A stretch of 64,000 nt of DNA from the NCBI GenBank assembly GCA_947568835.1, contig OX387606.1, forward strand, positions 2,666,001-2,730,000. The letters are read 5' to 3'. Shown here one piece after another: positions 44,730 to 56,300 of this stretch. The position numbers were made by a program, and so were the translations under genes. Positions within the stretch are counted from its first letter, which is position 1. Every line of letters starts with the position of its first letter. This DNA is from Protonemura montana (taxonomy: Eukaryota > Arthropoda > Insecta > Plecoptera > Nemouridae). The notes under the pieces were generated by a model. The model did no database searches. It was not told the DNA's origin and was given only the letters and a program-made list of their open reading frames with translations.

Positions 44730-47700
44730 ATGAAGGCCGACAAAAAGAGCCAGTTGCCAATTCGCCGAGATGCGACGGTCTTCTATGTCGCTGTCGAGCC
44801 GGCGCGGACATCGAGGTCGAAGGTTCAAGGCGGCGAGGACAACTTCCACCGGGCGATGAGTAGGGTGCTCGTCACCGCTCAGCTGTTCGCTCTGATGCCC
44901 GTGCAAGGGGTCACCAAGCGTGACGCCACTGGGCTGAAGTAAGTGCTTCAGACCAGTTCTGGGTGACGGCACTAAGCTGACGGCTCTCCTGAAAACAACT
45001 AGTGGCTTAGTTAGCTAATTATGTATTGTTTATAACACTAATTATCTCTTTAAAGTTTAGACTCAACAAAAAAAATCTTTTGAAATGTAAAGAAAATTTC
45101 ACAAAGCATTTGCTATTTATGCTAGTGAAACGCATAATAAAAATTAGCTACTTTTCAAGTTTTTCAACAAAACATAGTGCATCTAGACCTTTTAAACCAT
45201 AAAACACTACAAAGAGCAGCAAACAAATGATCCAAAACTAGTTAAGAAATCCAGTCATGTCATACACCTGTCAAGATGTTACCCACATTGAATCCACAGG
45301 TTCTCTTGGCTGAGCCTGCGCGTTGTGTACTCGTATGTCGTGATCACGTGTCTCCTCGTGGTCCTTGCGGCCCAGACTTATCTCGCCCACCAGACGCCAG
45401 GAGGGATCACGTTCAAGAGCGCAGGTGCGTACAAGTACAAGTTGGAGTGTTGGAAACACTGGGCCTCGTGAGATCACCGAAGTTAAGCAACACTGTGCTG
45501 GGTCAGGTATTGGATAGGTGACCATCAAACACATGCCCAGTTCTGTTCGGGAGAGGTTGGAGGGATGAAAGTTCAGAAACACTGCGCTGGGTCAGGTATT
45601 GGATGGGTGACCATCATAAACATTACCAGTTCTGTTCGGAAGAGAGGTTAAAGAGATGAAAGTTAAGCAACACTGCGCTGGGTCAGATATTGGATGGGTG
45701 ACCATCATAAACATGACCAGCTCTGTTCGGGAGAGAGGTTGAAGAGATGAAAGTTAAGCAACACTACGCTGGGTCAGGTATTGGATGGGTGACCATCATA
45801 CACATGACCAGTTCTGTTCGAGAGAGAGTTAGGAGCAATGAATGTTAGTGTTGCTTAACTTCGATGATCTCAAGAGGACCGGTGTTTCCAACACGCCAAA
45901 CCATCCTGTTCTTATATCGCGATGGTCGACCAGGGTTTTATTGGTAATCAAAACAGTGTTTTCTATCCCTGATATCGTATGACTGTCATGCTACGCAAAC
46001 ATAACCCGGGGTTATCTGGAATGCCAACTTAAACCGCACAGAGGAGAACAGTCGAGTGTCAGAGGGCCAGAGTGCGTGTTAAGCTTTCTGCTGAGCAAAC
46101 GAGCCGTAACACGTGGTAACGGTGGGTGCCACCCGGTGGCGCTTCGGCAGTTGTTAAAAAAAAAAATCATACAATTAAATTCATTACGACTCAAAATATC
46201 GGTACATGTTTATCAATCTTTGAGCGTAAACCAGTCTCAAATGCGAGCAATCTGCGAGAAATAACGAATTTAAATTTCGTACGACGGTAACTTCATTATT
46301 CGGCATTCTCCAGCGCCCTCCATTTTTGTCGGTAAAGAATGATTTGGCGGCCATATTTCTTTGCAGAACTGCATGGTCAGCGTTGCTTACGCTTGTATGT
46401 TTAGGCGCGTAACTTGGACGTGACATGGATGCCTACAGCTCCAGGCTTTCTTCCTGTCGGTAGTGGCTAGTGTCGCTAGTGGCTAGTGGCTAGTGGCTAG
46501 TTTCGCTAGTGGCACTACGGTGGAGTCATACTTTGTTACAAGTAACAGGCCACAAGAAACTCAGAAGACTTCTTCCTTGAGCAGCTGGCATGGTATTTTA
46601 TTATTATCAACACTATAACCGTCTCAAAAATTGATCCCCTAACGGGGACTCGAACTCCGATCTCCACCTATCGCGGGTGTTGCTCTTACCCATTGAGCTA
46701 TCTTGGACACTGGATTTTCGAGACGATTTTGGTGTATTTGATCGAGGTTTAAGTCCTCGTTTGGGCGTCAATTTGTGAGACGGTTTTAGTGTTCATAACA
46801 ATAAAATACCTCGCGCATTGCAAGCGTTTGAAATTTAAATAAGATTTCATCAAAAAAAGCTGGCATGGTGTTAAACTCAGTAGACTTCTTCCTTGAGCAG
46901 CTGGCATGGTGTTCTTCTCCGTGTCGCTGGCCAGCTACCTGTGCTTCTTGGAGCTTGCGTGGCGCTGGCCTGCGTTGGCACGTTACACGCACGCGCTGGA
47001 AGGCGAGCTACACGCAGACTACGGACAGCCACGTGGTCTCGCTGCGAGCATCCGGTTCACAGCTGCGTGGCTTCTTCTTGAAGCTCTCGGTAAGCGACCT
47101 TCGGCAGCCGGTCGAACCAGAACATACCCAGGCCGGCTCTTATACGCGAAGAGGATGAGGAAGAACGAAATGATCATGCATTTATTCTAAACCATATTCT
47201 CGCCCACATGCAGCGAATGCAAGGTCACAATCATAGTCAGTATTGCTCTCACCAAAAGTGACACATTTGAACGATTTTAGGCATAGGTTAGGTACGGCTA
47301 GACATAGGATAGGCTAGAATTCGGATCGCTATAAGTACCTGGAAACCACATCGTCAATGAAATAACAACAAAAAAACATATTTTGTCTCTATGTTTGTTT
47401 TTAAACTCATGTCTACTTGATGTAACCTTAGCACAAGTTTTGACAAAAACTATTTCAACTTGGTTTTGAATGCCAAGTGAAGAACAACTAAATTTCCCAA
47501 CGTTTTGTTACTTGTACCTGTTACTTTATCAAGGGTAAGAGCAGTCCTGACAATTTTCCGATAACAAAAGAACCACATAAAATTATAACAATGACCTAGT
47601 TCAAGCATCCTAAATGCGTCTAAATAACAATAACTAAATAACTAACGTATTTTGTATTTTCTAAAATAAAATCCTGAACAAATTGGCGTTTTTTACCAAC

Positions 47701-50700
47701 TAACCAATTATGTGTATGGAAAAACATATTTCGTCTCGTTTCTATGAAACTGCTCTTACAACAACAACAAAGATTATTCACTGTTTCTGGAATCGATCAG
47801 TCTCGACCAGAAGACTCAACGATGTAGCACCGAGTGCAAAGTTCCAATTCTCAACAAAAAACCAACGTTTAAAGAGAGAGAGTCTTTGGCATTATAACGG
47901 ATGTGGACAACGTTGGGAGAAACGTCATAGTTTAAGAACAATACTTGTTCAATTGTAGTAAAAATATGCGTTTTTGAAGAGATATACAACCAAAAATAAT
48001 CCCTCGTATGAAACCAAGCTTAGGGTTTCGACCCAACTAAGCCTGATGTGTGTGTGAAATCGGTCCCCAGCCGAGCACGTGTTGGCCAACACGAAGGCGT
48101 TCCGCCTGTCATTCATGTGCACCAATTGGACCTCGGGCTGGGTGCAGGTGTACTACGCCAACGGGTTCCCTGTCGCCACACTCCTCGGCGGTCATCCAGT
48201 CGTGCTGGGCGTAGTGCAGGTCACCGGCGTGCTGGCGACCTTCGCTTGGAACTTTGTTGACCTCTTCGTGGCCGTCATCAGCCTCATGCTTGCCGCGTGG
48301 CTCAAGCAGATCAACGCGCGGATCGACCGCGAGGCGCACGCGCAGGTGCCCGCCTTGACCTTTAGCCAGATCTGTCTTAGCTTATCTAGAACCAGGACAT
48401 TTAAATATCGCAACTCAGCCAGGATGTTACTAGTGGATCCAGTAGTTAATTTGTAACGAAACAGTTGGGTACGCTCTCAATTGAATCCAGGTGCTGTTCT
48501 AGATCGTGTGTTTTCTTGGGAAGGGAGCAAGGAAGCTGTGCCAAAAGGCGAACAACATTGAAACAATTACTATACTCTCGCTATGCTTTGTCGGCGCTGC
48601 CTGACAAAGTGTAGCGTTGCCTGAGCTTAGGTAAGCTTAGTCTTGCTATCGCTTTGCGTTGTCATCATTATGAGCTAGTGTATTTGGCATTTATTTTTCA
48701 AAATGATTAGATTCTGTGAATATACCTGGGTTCTGCTGAATGCCATTTCTAAACAATATGTTCACCAACACGTAAAAATAACTTATGTTTCTTGAATTTA
48801 AATGTAGAGTAGACCAAACTTTTCCCGGAATGAGTATTGCAACAAAAAAGGTGGGTATAACCACTGAGTAGATTCTCTAACTTACTTGGGCTGTGAAGGC
48901 AGACAGGTCCCAGACCGAAACCTTGACCTTGTAACGTCATTTGCTTGAAATGGTAACGATGGAAAATAGAAAGCGAAAATAATCCTCATGCTTGTGATTG
49001 AGAATTACTTATAAGCGTTCTGACTGGTCCTGAACGTTGCTGGTCGGGCTTCTCGACAGCGAAATGAAACGTAAATCTGAGTAAATATATCTCGGTTTTG
49101 AAGAGGGCCGTATGGTCCCGTATGGTCCCGCACCAAGGGAGATCCTCACGATCTCTTTGGGCCGATAACCACACCATCCTGGTCGATTACTTCCAGACTC
49201 TTGACCCGAGGCGTTGGGTCCGGCTGAACGAGGACTTCTGTCGAGTCAGTGCAATGGCGCACCTCTACGCCGAGAGTCTCAGCAAGGCCGTGTTCTTGTC
49301 TGTCGGCGCAAACCTCTACTTCATCTGTCTACAGTTGTTGAACAGCCTCACGTAAGAGTATCTCTTTCTGCATTGCACATGGTGGTAGCCGTCAGGACGT
49401 CAGAGCGAGATAACCATGGTGCTTAAAATACGAACGCAGTCAAGCTTGACCTTGAAATGGCGCTTTGCAACAATGACATTTTGCTGATTACAGCGCCACT
49501 ATGGTTGTTTTTAGACTCATGTCTACTTTATCTCACCTTAGCACTAGTTTTAAGAAAAACTATTTCAACTGGGTTTTGAATGCTAAGTAAAGGGCTACTA
49601 AATTTACCAACGTTTCGTAACTTGTACCTGTTACTTTTTCAAGGGTTATTTTTTCAAAGACTGCTCTTACCTTTCAATAAGAGCTACTGACTGCTACTGT
49701 TAGCCTCCAGGCTGCTGTGGCGCGCATGGAAGACGGATATTTTCACGCGGAGCTTAGGTCGAAATTACCAATTCACATAAATGAATTGTTGAACGAAATA
49801 AACAAAAGTCAATTACATAATTGTGATCAGCAGAAATGAAAAATATTATATTTTTATTATTATTTTATTTTATTCTTAAGTCTAGGGGAATCAATAATTC
49901 CATAGACTGCACGTCACAGCCCTCCAGAATATGCGCAGAAGAACTGAGCGACTCGTGGTCCCGAAAATCAAAGCTAGAGATAACTTTTCAGTCGGTGCTG
50001 ACTGTCAATCTCGGATTAGTGACAACCTGTCGCGGTGTTATCAGGCAGCGTCGCGACGCTCTAGAGAGCGTCTACTTCTATGCGTCGCTCGGTCACCTGT
50101 TGGCGCGCTCGAGCGTCGTGTGTCACCTGGCGGCGAACGTGCACGAGCAGGCGTCGGCGTCTGCGCCGAGCTTGCGTTCCGTTTCATCTGTCGCGTTCAC
50201 ACCAGAGGTACCGATGTGCTTTCTGTCAACTATCAAGGTTTGGCGAGTTAAAAGCATCATCGAAGTTAAGCATCCACTACGCTAAGTGAGCTGTTGGATG
50301 GGTGACCATCATACACATGACCAGTTGTGTTCAATGAATTGAAGGCAATCCAACTGCTAGACGTTACTGATGAGTACTGAACTGTTTGGTGTGTTGGAAA
50401 CACCGGTTCTCATGAGATCACCGAAGTTAAGCAACACTGCGCTGGGTCAGTTATTGGATGGGTGACCATCATACACATGACCAGTTCTGTTCGGGAGAGA
50501 GGTTGGAGGGATGAAAGTTAAGCAACACTGCGCTGGGTCAAGTATTGGATGGGTGACTATCATACACATGACCAGTTCTGTTCGGGAGAAAGGTTGGAGG
50601 GATGAAAGTTAGTACAGCAACTTCACTCGCTTTGCTTATCAACCTCTCGACAGCATGGATTTGTGGAGGAATCCTGTTGTTCGAGTTGTACCGTCCTTCG

Positions 50701-51638
50701 GAAGGGACGTTAAGCCGGTGGTCCTCTTGGTCTTTGACAGGAGTAGGCTACATGCCGGCACCGGGTTTCCCCTCCTTCCTTCTAGGCTAGGTTAGGTTCA
50801 TCATCATCCACTCATTCATCGACGCCATTAGACCAGTGCCGCATGACCAGATGTCAAAACAGTGCGTCGTTAAACACCACAAATAAATATAATGAAGACA
50901 GCATGGATTTGTGAAGGAATATTGCTCGCGTTGTAACACTCGCACTGAGATTCTTCTCCATTAAGCTTCTCACAGAGCACTCACATTGGATACAAAAGAT
51001 CACATAGGATGTAAGATACAGAACCTTGAGACTGACGGCCCGACGCAATGTAACCTGAATAAATTGCAGGTGCATCGCCTGTTGCACCATGTGACCAGCG
51101 GGCCTTCCTCACTGACAGGACTCAACTTCTTCCCGGTCACCAAGACACTCCTACTCACCGTAAGCCCATGACTCGCCGTGCTTTTCTTACTGTATTTGTT
51201 CAAATTGTTCGTTCATAAATCACTTCCATGACTTTTCATTTCTGAAATCATTATTATGAACACTATAACCGTCTCAAAAATTGATCCCCAAACGGGGAAA
51301 TCAATTTTTGAGACGGTTATAGTGTTCATAATAATAAAATACCCCGCGCATTGCAAGCGTTTGGAATTTAAATAAGATTTCATCTGTTTATCCTCGGTGC
51401 TACAATCAGTTCACAGACAACGCTTCTTGAAATGTCTGAAGCGTAACCAGAGATTTCCAACCACCGAAAGCCAGGTTTAATTTTTAATTTCCTCTCTCGC
51501 CACCTTTTGCAGCTGGCCGCTACGATCGCTAGCTACGAGGTTGTTCTCGTGCAGTTGGCAGGACTGCACAGCCATGATGAGACCACTCCGACCAACTCTA
51601 GTGACGTAGTCAACCCCTTCTGTCCTAACAAGGAGTGA
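44730..51638 (+). CDS. Gustatory receptor, sugar-receptor type (8 exons)
   Basis: Seven-transmembrane ligand-gated ion channel of taste neurons; this subfamily (fly Gr5a/Gr64/Gr61a) detects sugars. Exons: 44730-44938, 45300-45424, 46901-47089, 48071-48345, 49197-49351, 50045-50207, 51070-51159, 51513-51638. Phases agree throughout and give 443 aa, normal for the family. Signatures: FHRAMSRVLVTAQLFALMPV, VQGVTKRD, FSWLSLRVVYSYVVI (TM1), WNFVDLFVAVISLMLAAWL, RWVRLNEDFCRVSAMA, FLSVGANLYFICLQLLNSL, YFYASLGHLLARSSVV, TGLNFFPVTKTLLLT, and the C-terminal SYEVVLVQL in place of the family's TYhhhhhQF. Exons are GC-rich; introns hold 5S-SINE pieces, a palindromic SINE and MITE debris. The exon 3 acceptor choice (46900) is the least certain because of a nearby 40-bp duplication. 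Confidence 0.92.
45441..45905 (+). mobile_element. 5S-derived SINE heads, four tandem blocks plus inverted head (E)
   Basis: Starts GTTGGAAACACTGGGCCTC, then four promoter blocks (GAAAGTTAAGCAACACTGCG, TATTGGATGGGTGACCATC, CAGTTCTGTTCGGGAGAG), then an inverted head (GTGTTGCTTAACTTCGATGA, GGTGTTTCCAACACGCC). No SINE body or tail. It lies in receptor intron 2. Confidence 0.85.
46190..46405. mobile_element. MITE relative, diverged
   Basis: Shares with the 23.7 kb MITE: CAATCTTTGAGCGTAAA, GCGAGAAATAACGAATTTAA, ATTTTTGTCGGTAAAG, GATTTGGCGGCCAT, CTTTGCAGA. Much diverged. Confidence 0.5.
46585..46870. mobile_element. Palindromic tRNA-SINE dimer with 12-bp target duplication
   Basis: In receptor intron 2, ending about 30 bases before exon 3. 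Left half: inverted SINE including box B/box A complement (GGGGACTCGAACTCCGATC, GTTGCTCTTACCCATTGAGC). Right half: direct SINE (GTTTGGGCGTCAATTTGTGA, GACGGTTTTAGTGTTC, GCGCATTGCAAGCG, TTTAAATAAGATTTCATC, poly(A)). AGCTGGCATGGT occurs on both sides (about 46,585 and 46,859). In addition a host segment of about 40 bp (AACTCAGTAGACTTCTTCC, TTGAGCAGCTGGCATGG) is duplicated around it. Confidence 0.8.
47391..47545 (+). repeat. Interspersed repeat, copy 1 of a pair
   Basis: About 150 bp matching 49,508-49,670: ACTCATGTCTACTT, AAAAACTATTTCAACT, GGTTTTGAATGC, CTTGTACCTGTTACTTT, TCAAGGG. Both copies lie in receptor introns in the same direction; the rest of the element is not clear. Confidence 0.7.
49508..49670 (+). 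repeat. Interspersed repeat, copy 2 of a pair
   Basis: Second copy of the repeat at 47.4 kb, about 80% similar by eye. Confidence 0.7.
50250..50890 (+). mobile_element. 5S-derived SINE, full copy F
   Basis: A diverged lone promoter block (50,250-50,335) is followed by a full element from about 50,376: TTTGGTGTGTTGGAAACACC, GATCACCGAAGTTAAGCAAC, TATTGGATGGGTGACCATC (two blocks), then body with GTACCGTCCTTCGGAAGG, GACGTTAAGCCGGTGGTCC and tail GTCGTTAAACACCACAAATA. It lies in receptor intron 6. Confidence 0.87.
51247..51396. mobile_element. Palindromic tRNA-SINE, near-perfect hairpin
   Basis: In receptor intron 7. Arms of about 36 bp (ATTATTATGAACACTATAAC, CGTCTCAAAAATTGAT, and the inverse) around a 14-base centre CCCCAAACGGGGAA; the right side continues into the normal tail (CCCCGCGCATTGCAAGCG, TTTAAATAAGATTTCATC). 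No obvious target duplication. Confidence 0.8.
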
Positions 51639-51734
51639 CAAGCCAGCCCGGCCTAGAAGGAACCTTGCAGTGTTTCCGGACGCAATCAACTGAACAACAC
51701 TACTAAAGCTTCATTTAAAAAGCAAAGCAAGTGA

Positions 51735-52215
51735 CGGGAGATAAATGTACATCAACCATCAAAGACAAAATCAATCCCAGGAAGTTGAAAATGAAGATAA
51801 AGAAACCATCTTTTATGCAATCATTCTCCACAAGCCGCTGGACCCTAGTAAAATTCACAATCACCTTCCCGCCCTCATTAAAGACTCCCCTACCCACAGC
51901 ACCTTTGACTCTAAACTGCGTATCTTCCTTCTCAACAACCCTTCTACTCCTTTGATGAATATTACCTATCTATAGCAATTTGCAAAACTGCCATCTGTAA
52001 ATATGGAAATCTCTCAGAACAAACCAATTATTGTTATTATTGTTATTATTATTATTATTTCTGTTATACTTTACTCTTCTCAATATTATATGCCAATATT
52101 ACCGCTAACCTCACCTTGCCCACACTGGTTTACTATACTTGTCACGGACAAAAATAAATATAGCATTACATTGCATTGCATTACATTACTTAACTTTCTG
52201 ATATGCATAACTACC
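51735..52215 (+). mobile_element. LINE 3' end, decayed
   Basis: Plus strand reads LHKPLDPSKIHNHLPALIKD and FDSKLRIFLLNNP, a reverse-transcriptase C-terminus, then a 3' UTR with ATT-repeats and an end made of ATTACATTGC-like repeats. Related to 40.0-40.5 kb. Confidence 0.5.
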
Positions 52216-52339
52216 AATAAACTAAGAACCTTCACTGTCAGTAGGGTATAATTGCCGGTTCTAGATCAGAAGGAGAAGGAAGTCATTGACCTCTGTGGGA
52301 AAACTGCTGACGCCCGGAAAATTCCTAGCGTCTTGGACG

Positions 52340-53300
52340 GTACGAAATAAAATGCAGATTCAGCAGAAATTTGAGATGTGCGCGTGCGCATTTTTACTGT
52401 TAGCTAAGGTGATATAACATTTGAAGATAACTATAGTCGATTCATTTTGAGATGACCTCCTGCATATAATCATGCATGTATACGTGCATGTTAAGGTGCA
52501 CTTCTTACGTGATTTCTTAAAATAAATGTACTTTAGATGTTTAAGAAATATAAATGCAGCAACCTAATCTAATTTCCCACGATCAGATGTCACTGTACTA
52601 AATGACAAGTACCTACAGTCTGTTCATTCTACATAAATAATCATACATCTGACACTCAACTGCATGTATGCATTTCTAGTGTACTACCTTAAATGAACTG
52701 TACTATAGCTTCCTACAAAAATATTATTGCAATGCCGATGTAACATTTTCCCAGATGTTCCCAGCGTGGCCCTCGTATTGCTTGGTAGATTCATCGATCA
52801 ATCGCTAATTTGACAAAATCAGATTTCACTGTACCAAATAACAAGTACTTCTATAGTAGGTTTATTCTTAAGAAACGTCATCTGTTTCCATTATATGCCT
52901 GTGTAATTATACACGATTACTGCCCAGAGTTTAGATGGTTATACATTACAATGAACGCACTTTAGATAATATGTTAGTGGTCAATAATTGCAAATCAGCA
53001 AAATGTTAGGACAATGAACTATTCGACGTTCTGTTCTCACCGACATCATCATTCGATTCAAAGTTATCAGAGACATTGTACAGTGGAATCAGATCCAGCT
53101 GATATAAGCTTGATTTTTTAACGTTACGCCTCGCACATTGACTGCAGCAATTATACTACTCGAAATATTTTGATATTGCTACCTCAGCATAAAATCTTAT
53201 TTTCCTAAAATAAAAAAAAAAAAACGAACTGATTAGAATAATAAAAATATATAGAAATTACTTAAAATAACTTCTTATCATCACCATCATCATCATTATC
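52340..53300. repeat. AT-rich flank of the virus-like element with diverged tandem repeats
   Basis: Two to three diverged units about 235 bp apart share TCACTGTAC(T/C)AAAT(G/A)ACAAGTAC and a following TTTATTCT/GTTCATTCT segment (near 52,590 and 52,825; weaker near 52,430). No ORF. It could be the left terminal region of the element next door; I did not find an inverted copy of it near 61-62 kb. Confidence 0.4.
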
Positions 53301-53307
53301 AGGAAGA

Positions 53308-56300
53308 ATGGATTCAAACAATGAAATACAAAATTTAATGTGAAGATACCTTATTAATAAATTCGAATATTACTTTTCATTTAAATTGGATTTGTATAAT
53401 TGTCTAAAAGATGTTTACACAATCTCTGTGTTCATTCTTGCAGGGATCTAGAGAATGCATGTGATGCTATTTTAGCAATGGTGACAAATTCACCAGCAGC
53501 ATCAGATGACAGGTACGCATTCTTTGTAGATTCATTTTACAAAACATTCGATTAATACCTTCAACTTATTTATTTTTATTTTTATTTACAGTCCTACTGA
53601 AGTCCCAACAGTTAGACCATTCTTCGGACCTTGCGATCTCTGCGGATCAACATTTTCTAGAAAAGACAATTTCAAAAAACATCGCAGTTTGAAACACTTT
53701 CAGTGTAGCGTGTGTTCAAAATTTTTCTTGATTGAAAAGAAGATGCTGACTCATCATGCCAGTCATGATAACGTTGGTAATCGTCAAAACCCATCGACTT
53801 CGACAGAAATACCATCTTCAAATCAACAACATTCTCTACAAAGCTTAAATCAAATCGGTAGGGGAAAACTTTCAAAATCTGCGCTAAACAGGAGCGTTAA
53901 AACTTACACGTTCAAAATTCCAGATGATCGTATTGATGTTTTAACATATTTGGCTGATAACAAAAATGATATTGAAATTCAATTAATGAAGAATATTTCG
54001 AAATCCCGCGGTGTTAAATGGTACCTGACAATTTATCCACTCTTCACCAAAATTGTGGCAGACAAGCAAAGCGAGTCAACACCATGCTTCAGAAGTTGCA
54101 ACTTCACACTATTACAACATTTTGAGTTTAATAAACAATTTAATCAAGCTTTTGAGTCGATTGCAAAGGCAAAATCAAATTTTCAGAGGGAAGGTAGTAA
54201 TTGGAATTTTGAAAGAATTCTAAGATTTGAACTTAACATCGCCAAATATGTTCCCTTAGCTGCAAGTAGTTACATTCCCTTACCAAAAAAATTAGTAAAA
54301 AAAAAGGCGATTTTAAATGTTCAAAACAACGACCAAAAATGCTTCCTTTGGTCTGTGTTAGCACATTTATATGAACCCTGTCACAATCGAAATCGTATAC
54401 ATGCATACAAGCAATACGAGTCACACTTGAATATGTCAGGTATTGAATACCCCGTCCAAATTTCAAAATTATCTCGTTTTGAGAAACAGAACAATATATC
54501 TGTAAACGTGTTTGGATATGAATGTGAAGTTTTTCCGCTCCGAATCACAAAATTTTCCTGCGATACTCATATAAATTTATTGTATTTATCAAACGAAACG
54601 ACGAATCACTTTTGCTTGATAAGCAGTTTAAGTCGCTTGCTAGGTTCAGTAACTCATCACGAACACCGATCATTTTACTGTCATTTTTGCTTACATAGAT
54701 TTTCAAGACAATCGCTCCTTGATGATCATTCGAAGTTTTGCAATAAAAACGAACCACAGAAAATAAAAATGCCATCTGATAATATAATGCGATTCAAAAA
54801 TTATCATTTCATGTTGAAAGTACCTTTCACAATTTACGCAGATTTTGAAAGTTTAAACCTGAAAATAAGTGGATGCTCTCCGAATGATGATTTCTCGCAC
54901 ACTTTAAAAACAACTCAACATATGTGTTCAGGATATTCATATGTTGTGATAAATGCAAAGGGTGAAATGCACAAACCTTTAGTTGTGTATAGAGGATCAG
55001 ATGCAATCACTCACTTCCTTAAAAGCATTTTAAAAGAGGAAGAAGAGTTGCAAAAGCTAATGAATGAAAATAATCCGATAATAATTACTCCGGAAGATGA
55101 GCAGAGCTTTCTGAATTCAAAAGAATGTTTTATTTGCTCGAAGGATCTCGATGAATTTAGGGTACGCGATCATTGTCACATGTCTGGACTTTACAGAGGA
55201 GCAGCTCATTCCTCGTGTAATCTCAACTTCAAACAGGCTAAACATATTTCAGTCTTGTTTCACAATTTAAAAAATTATGATAGTCATATTATTATGCAGG
55301 AACTTGGAAAATTCAAATTTTGTAAAATCACGTGTATCCCAAACAACACTGAAAAATATGTTGCATTCCAGATTAATTCTTTGCGTTTTCTCGACTCTCT
55401 TCAATTTTTGAATACATCTCTTGAAACACTCACTAAAAATTTGTTAAGCTATGGAGAGGATAAATTTAAAATTACCAAACAGAACTTTGAAAACAAGGAA
55501 GAATTTACACATCTTCTCCGTAAGGGCGTTTTTCCATATGACTACATGGATTCACAAACAAAATTTGACGAGACAAAACTACCTTCTAAAGCAGCTTTTT
55601 ATAACACGATTCGCGATGAACATATTAGTGACGAAGATTATGAACATGCTAAAAAGGTTTGGAGTCTATTTAAAATCCAAAATTTAGGCGAGTATCAGGA
55701 TTTATATGTCAAAACAGATGTGTTATTGCTAGCAGATATTTTTGAAAGCTTCCGAGAAATATCTATGAAACATTATAAACTTGATCCCTTACAGACGTAT
55801 ACATTGCCAGGTTACAGCTGGCAATCATTTCTTAAGATGAGCGGCTGCCACCTCGAATTACTTACGGATCCTGATATGTACTTATTCATGGAGCAGGGAA
55901 TACGAGGCGGAGTTTCAATGATCTCAACCCGTTACGCATCAGCAAATAACAAGTACGTAGATGACTTCGATAAGAACGCTGAATCGTCGTATATTATTTA
56001 TTGGGATGTGAACAATCTATACGGGCAAGCGATGTCTCAAAAATTACCTATCAGTCATTTTGAATGGATGAATGAGGATGAAATAAGTCAGTTTAATATT
56101 CATAATATTTCACAAGACTCTGAATTTGGATACATTTTAGAGGTCGATTTGGAATATTCACATAATCTGCATGAATTGCACAATGATTATCCTGTGGCTC
56201 CGGAGAATATAAACGTTACTGAAGAGATGATTTCTCCTTACAGTAAGAAACTGTTGGAAGACTTGAACTTTAAACCTGCAAAAAATGTCAGAAAACTAGT

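Noticed and set aside
50376..50480. 5S rRNA gene
   Set aside because: 5S-like head only; the last third of 5S is missing, blocks are duplicated and a SINE body follows.
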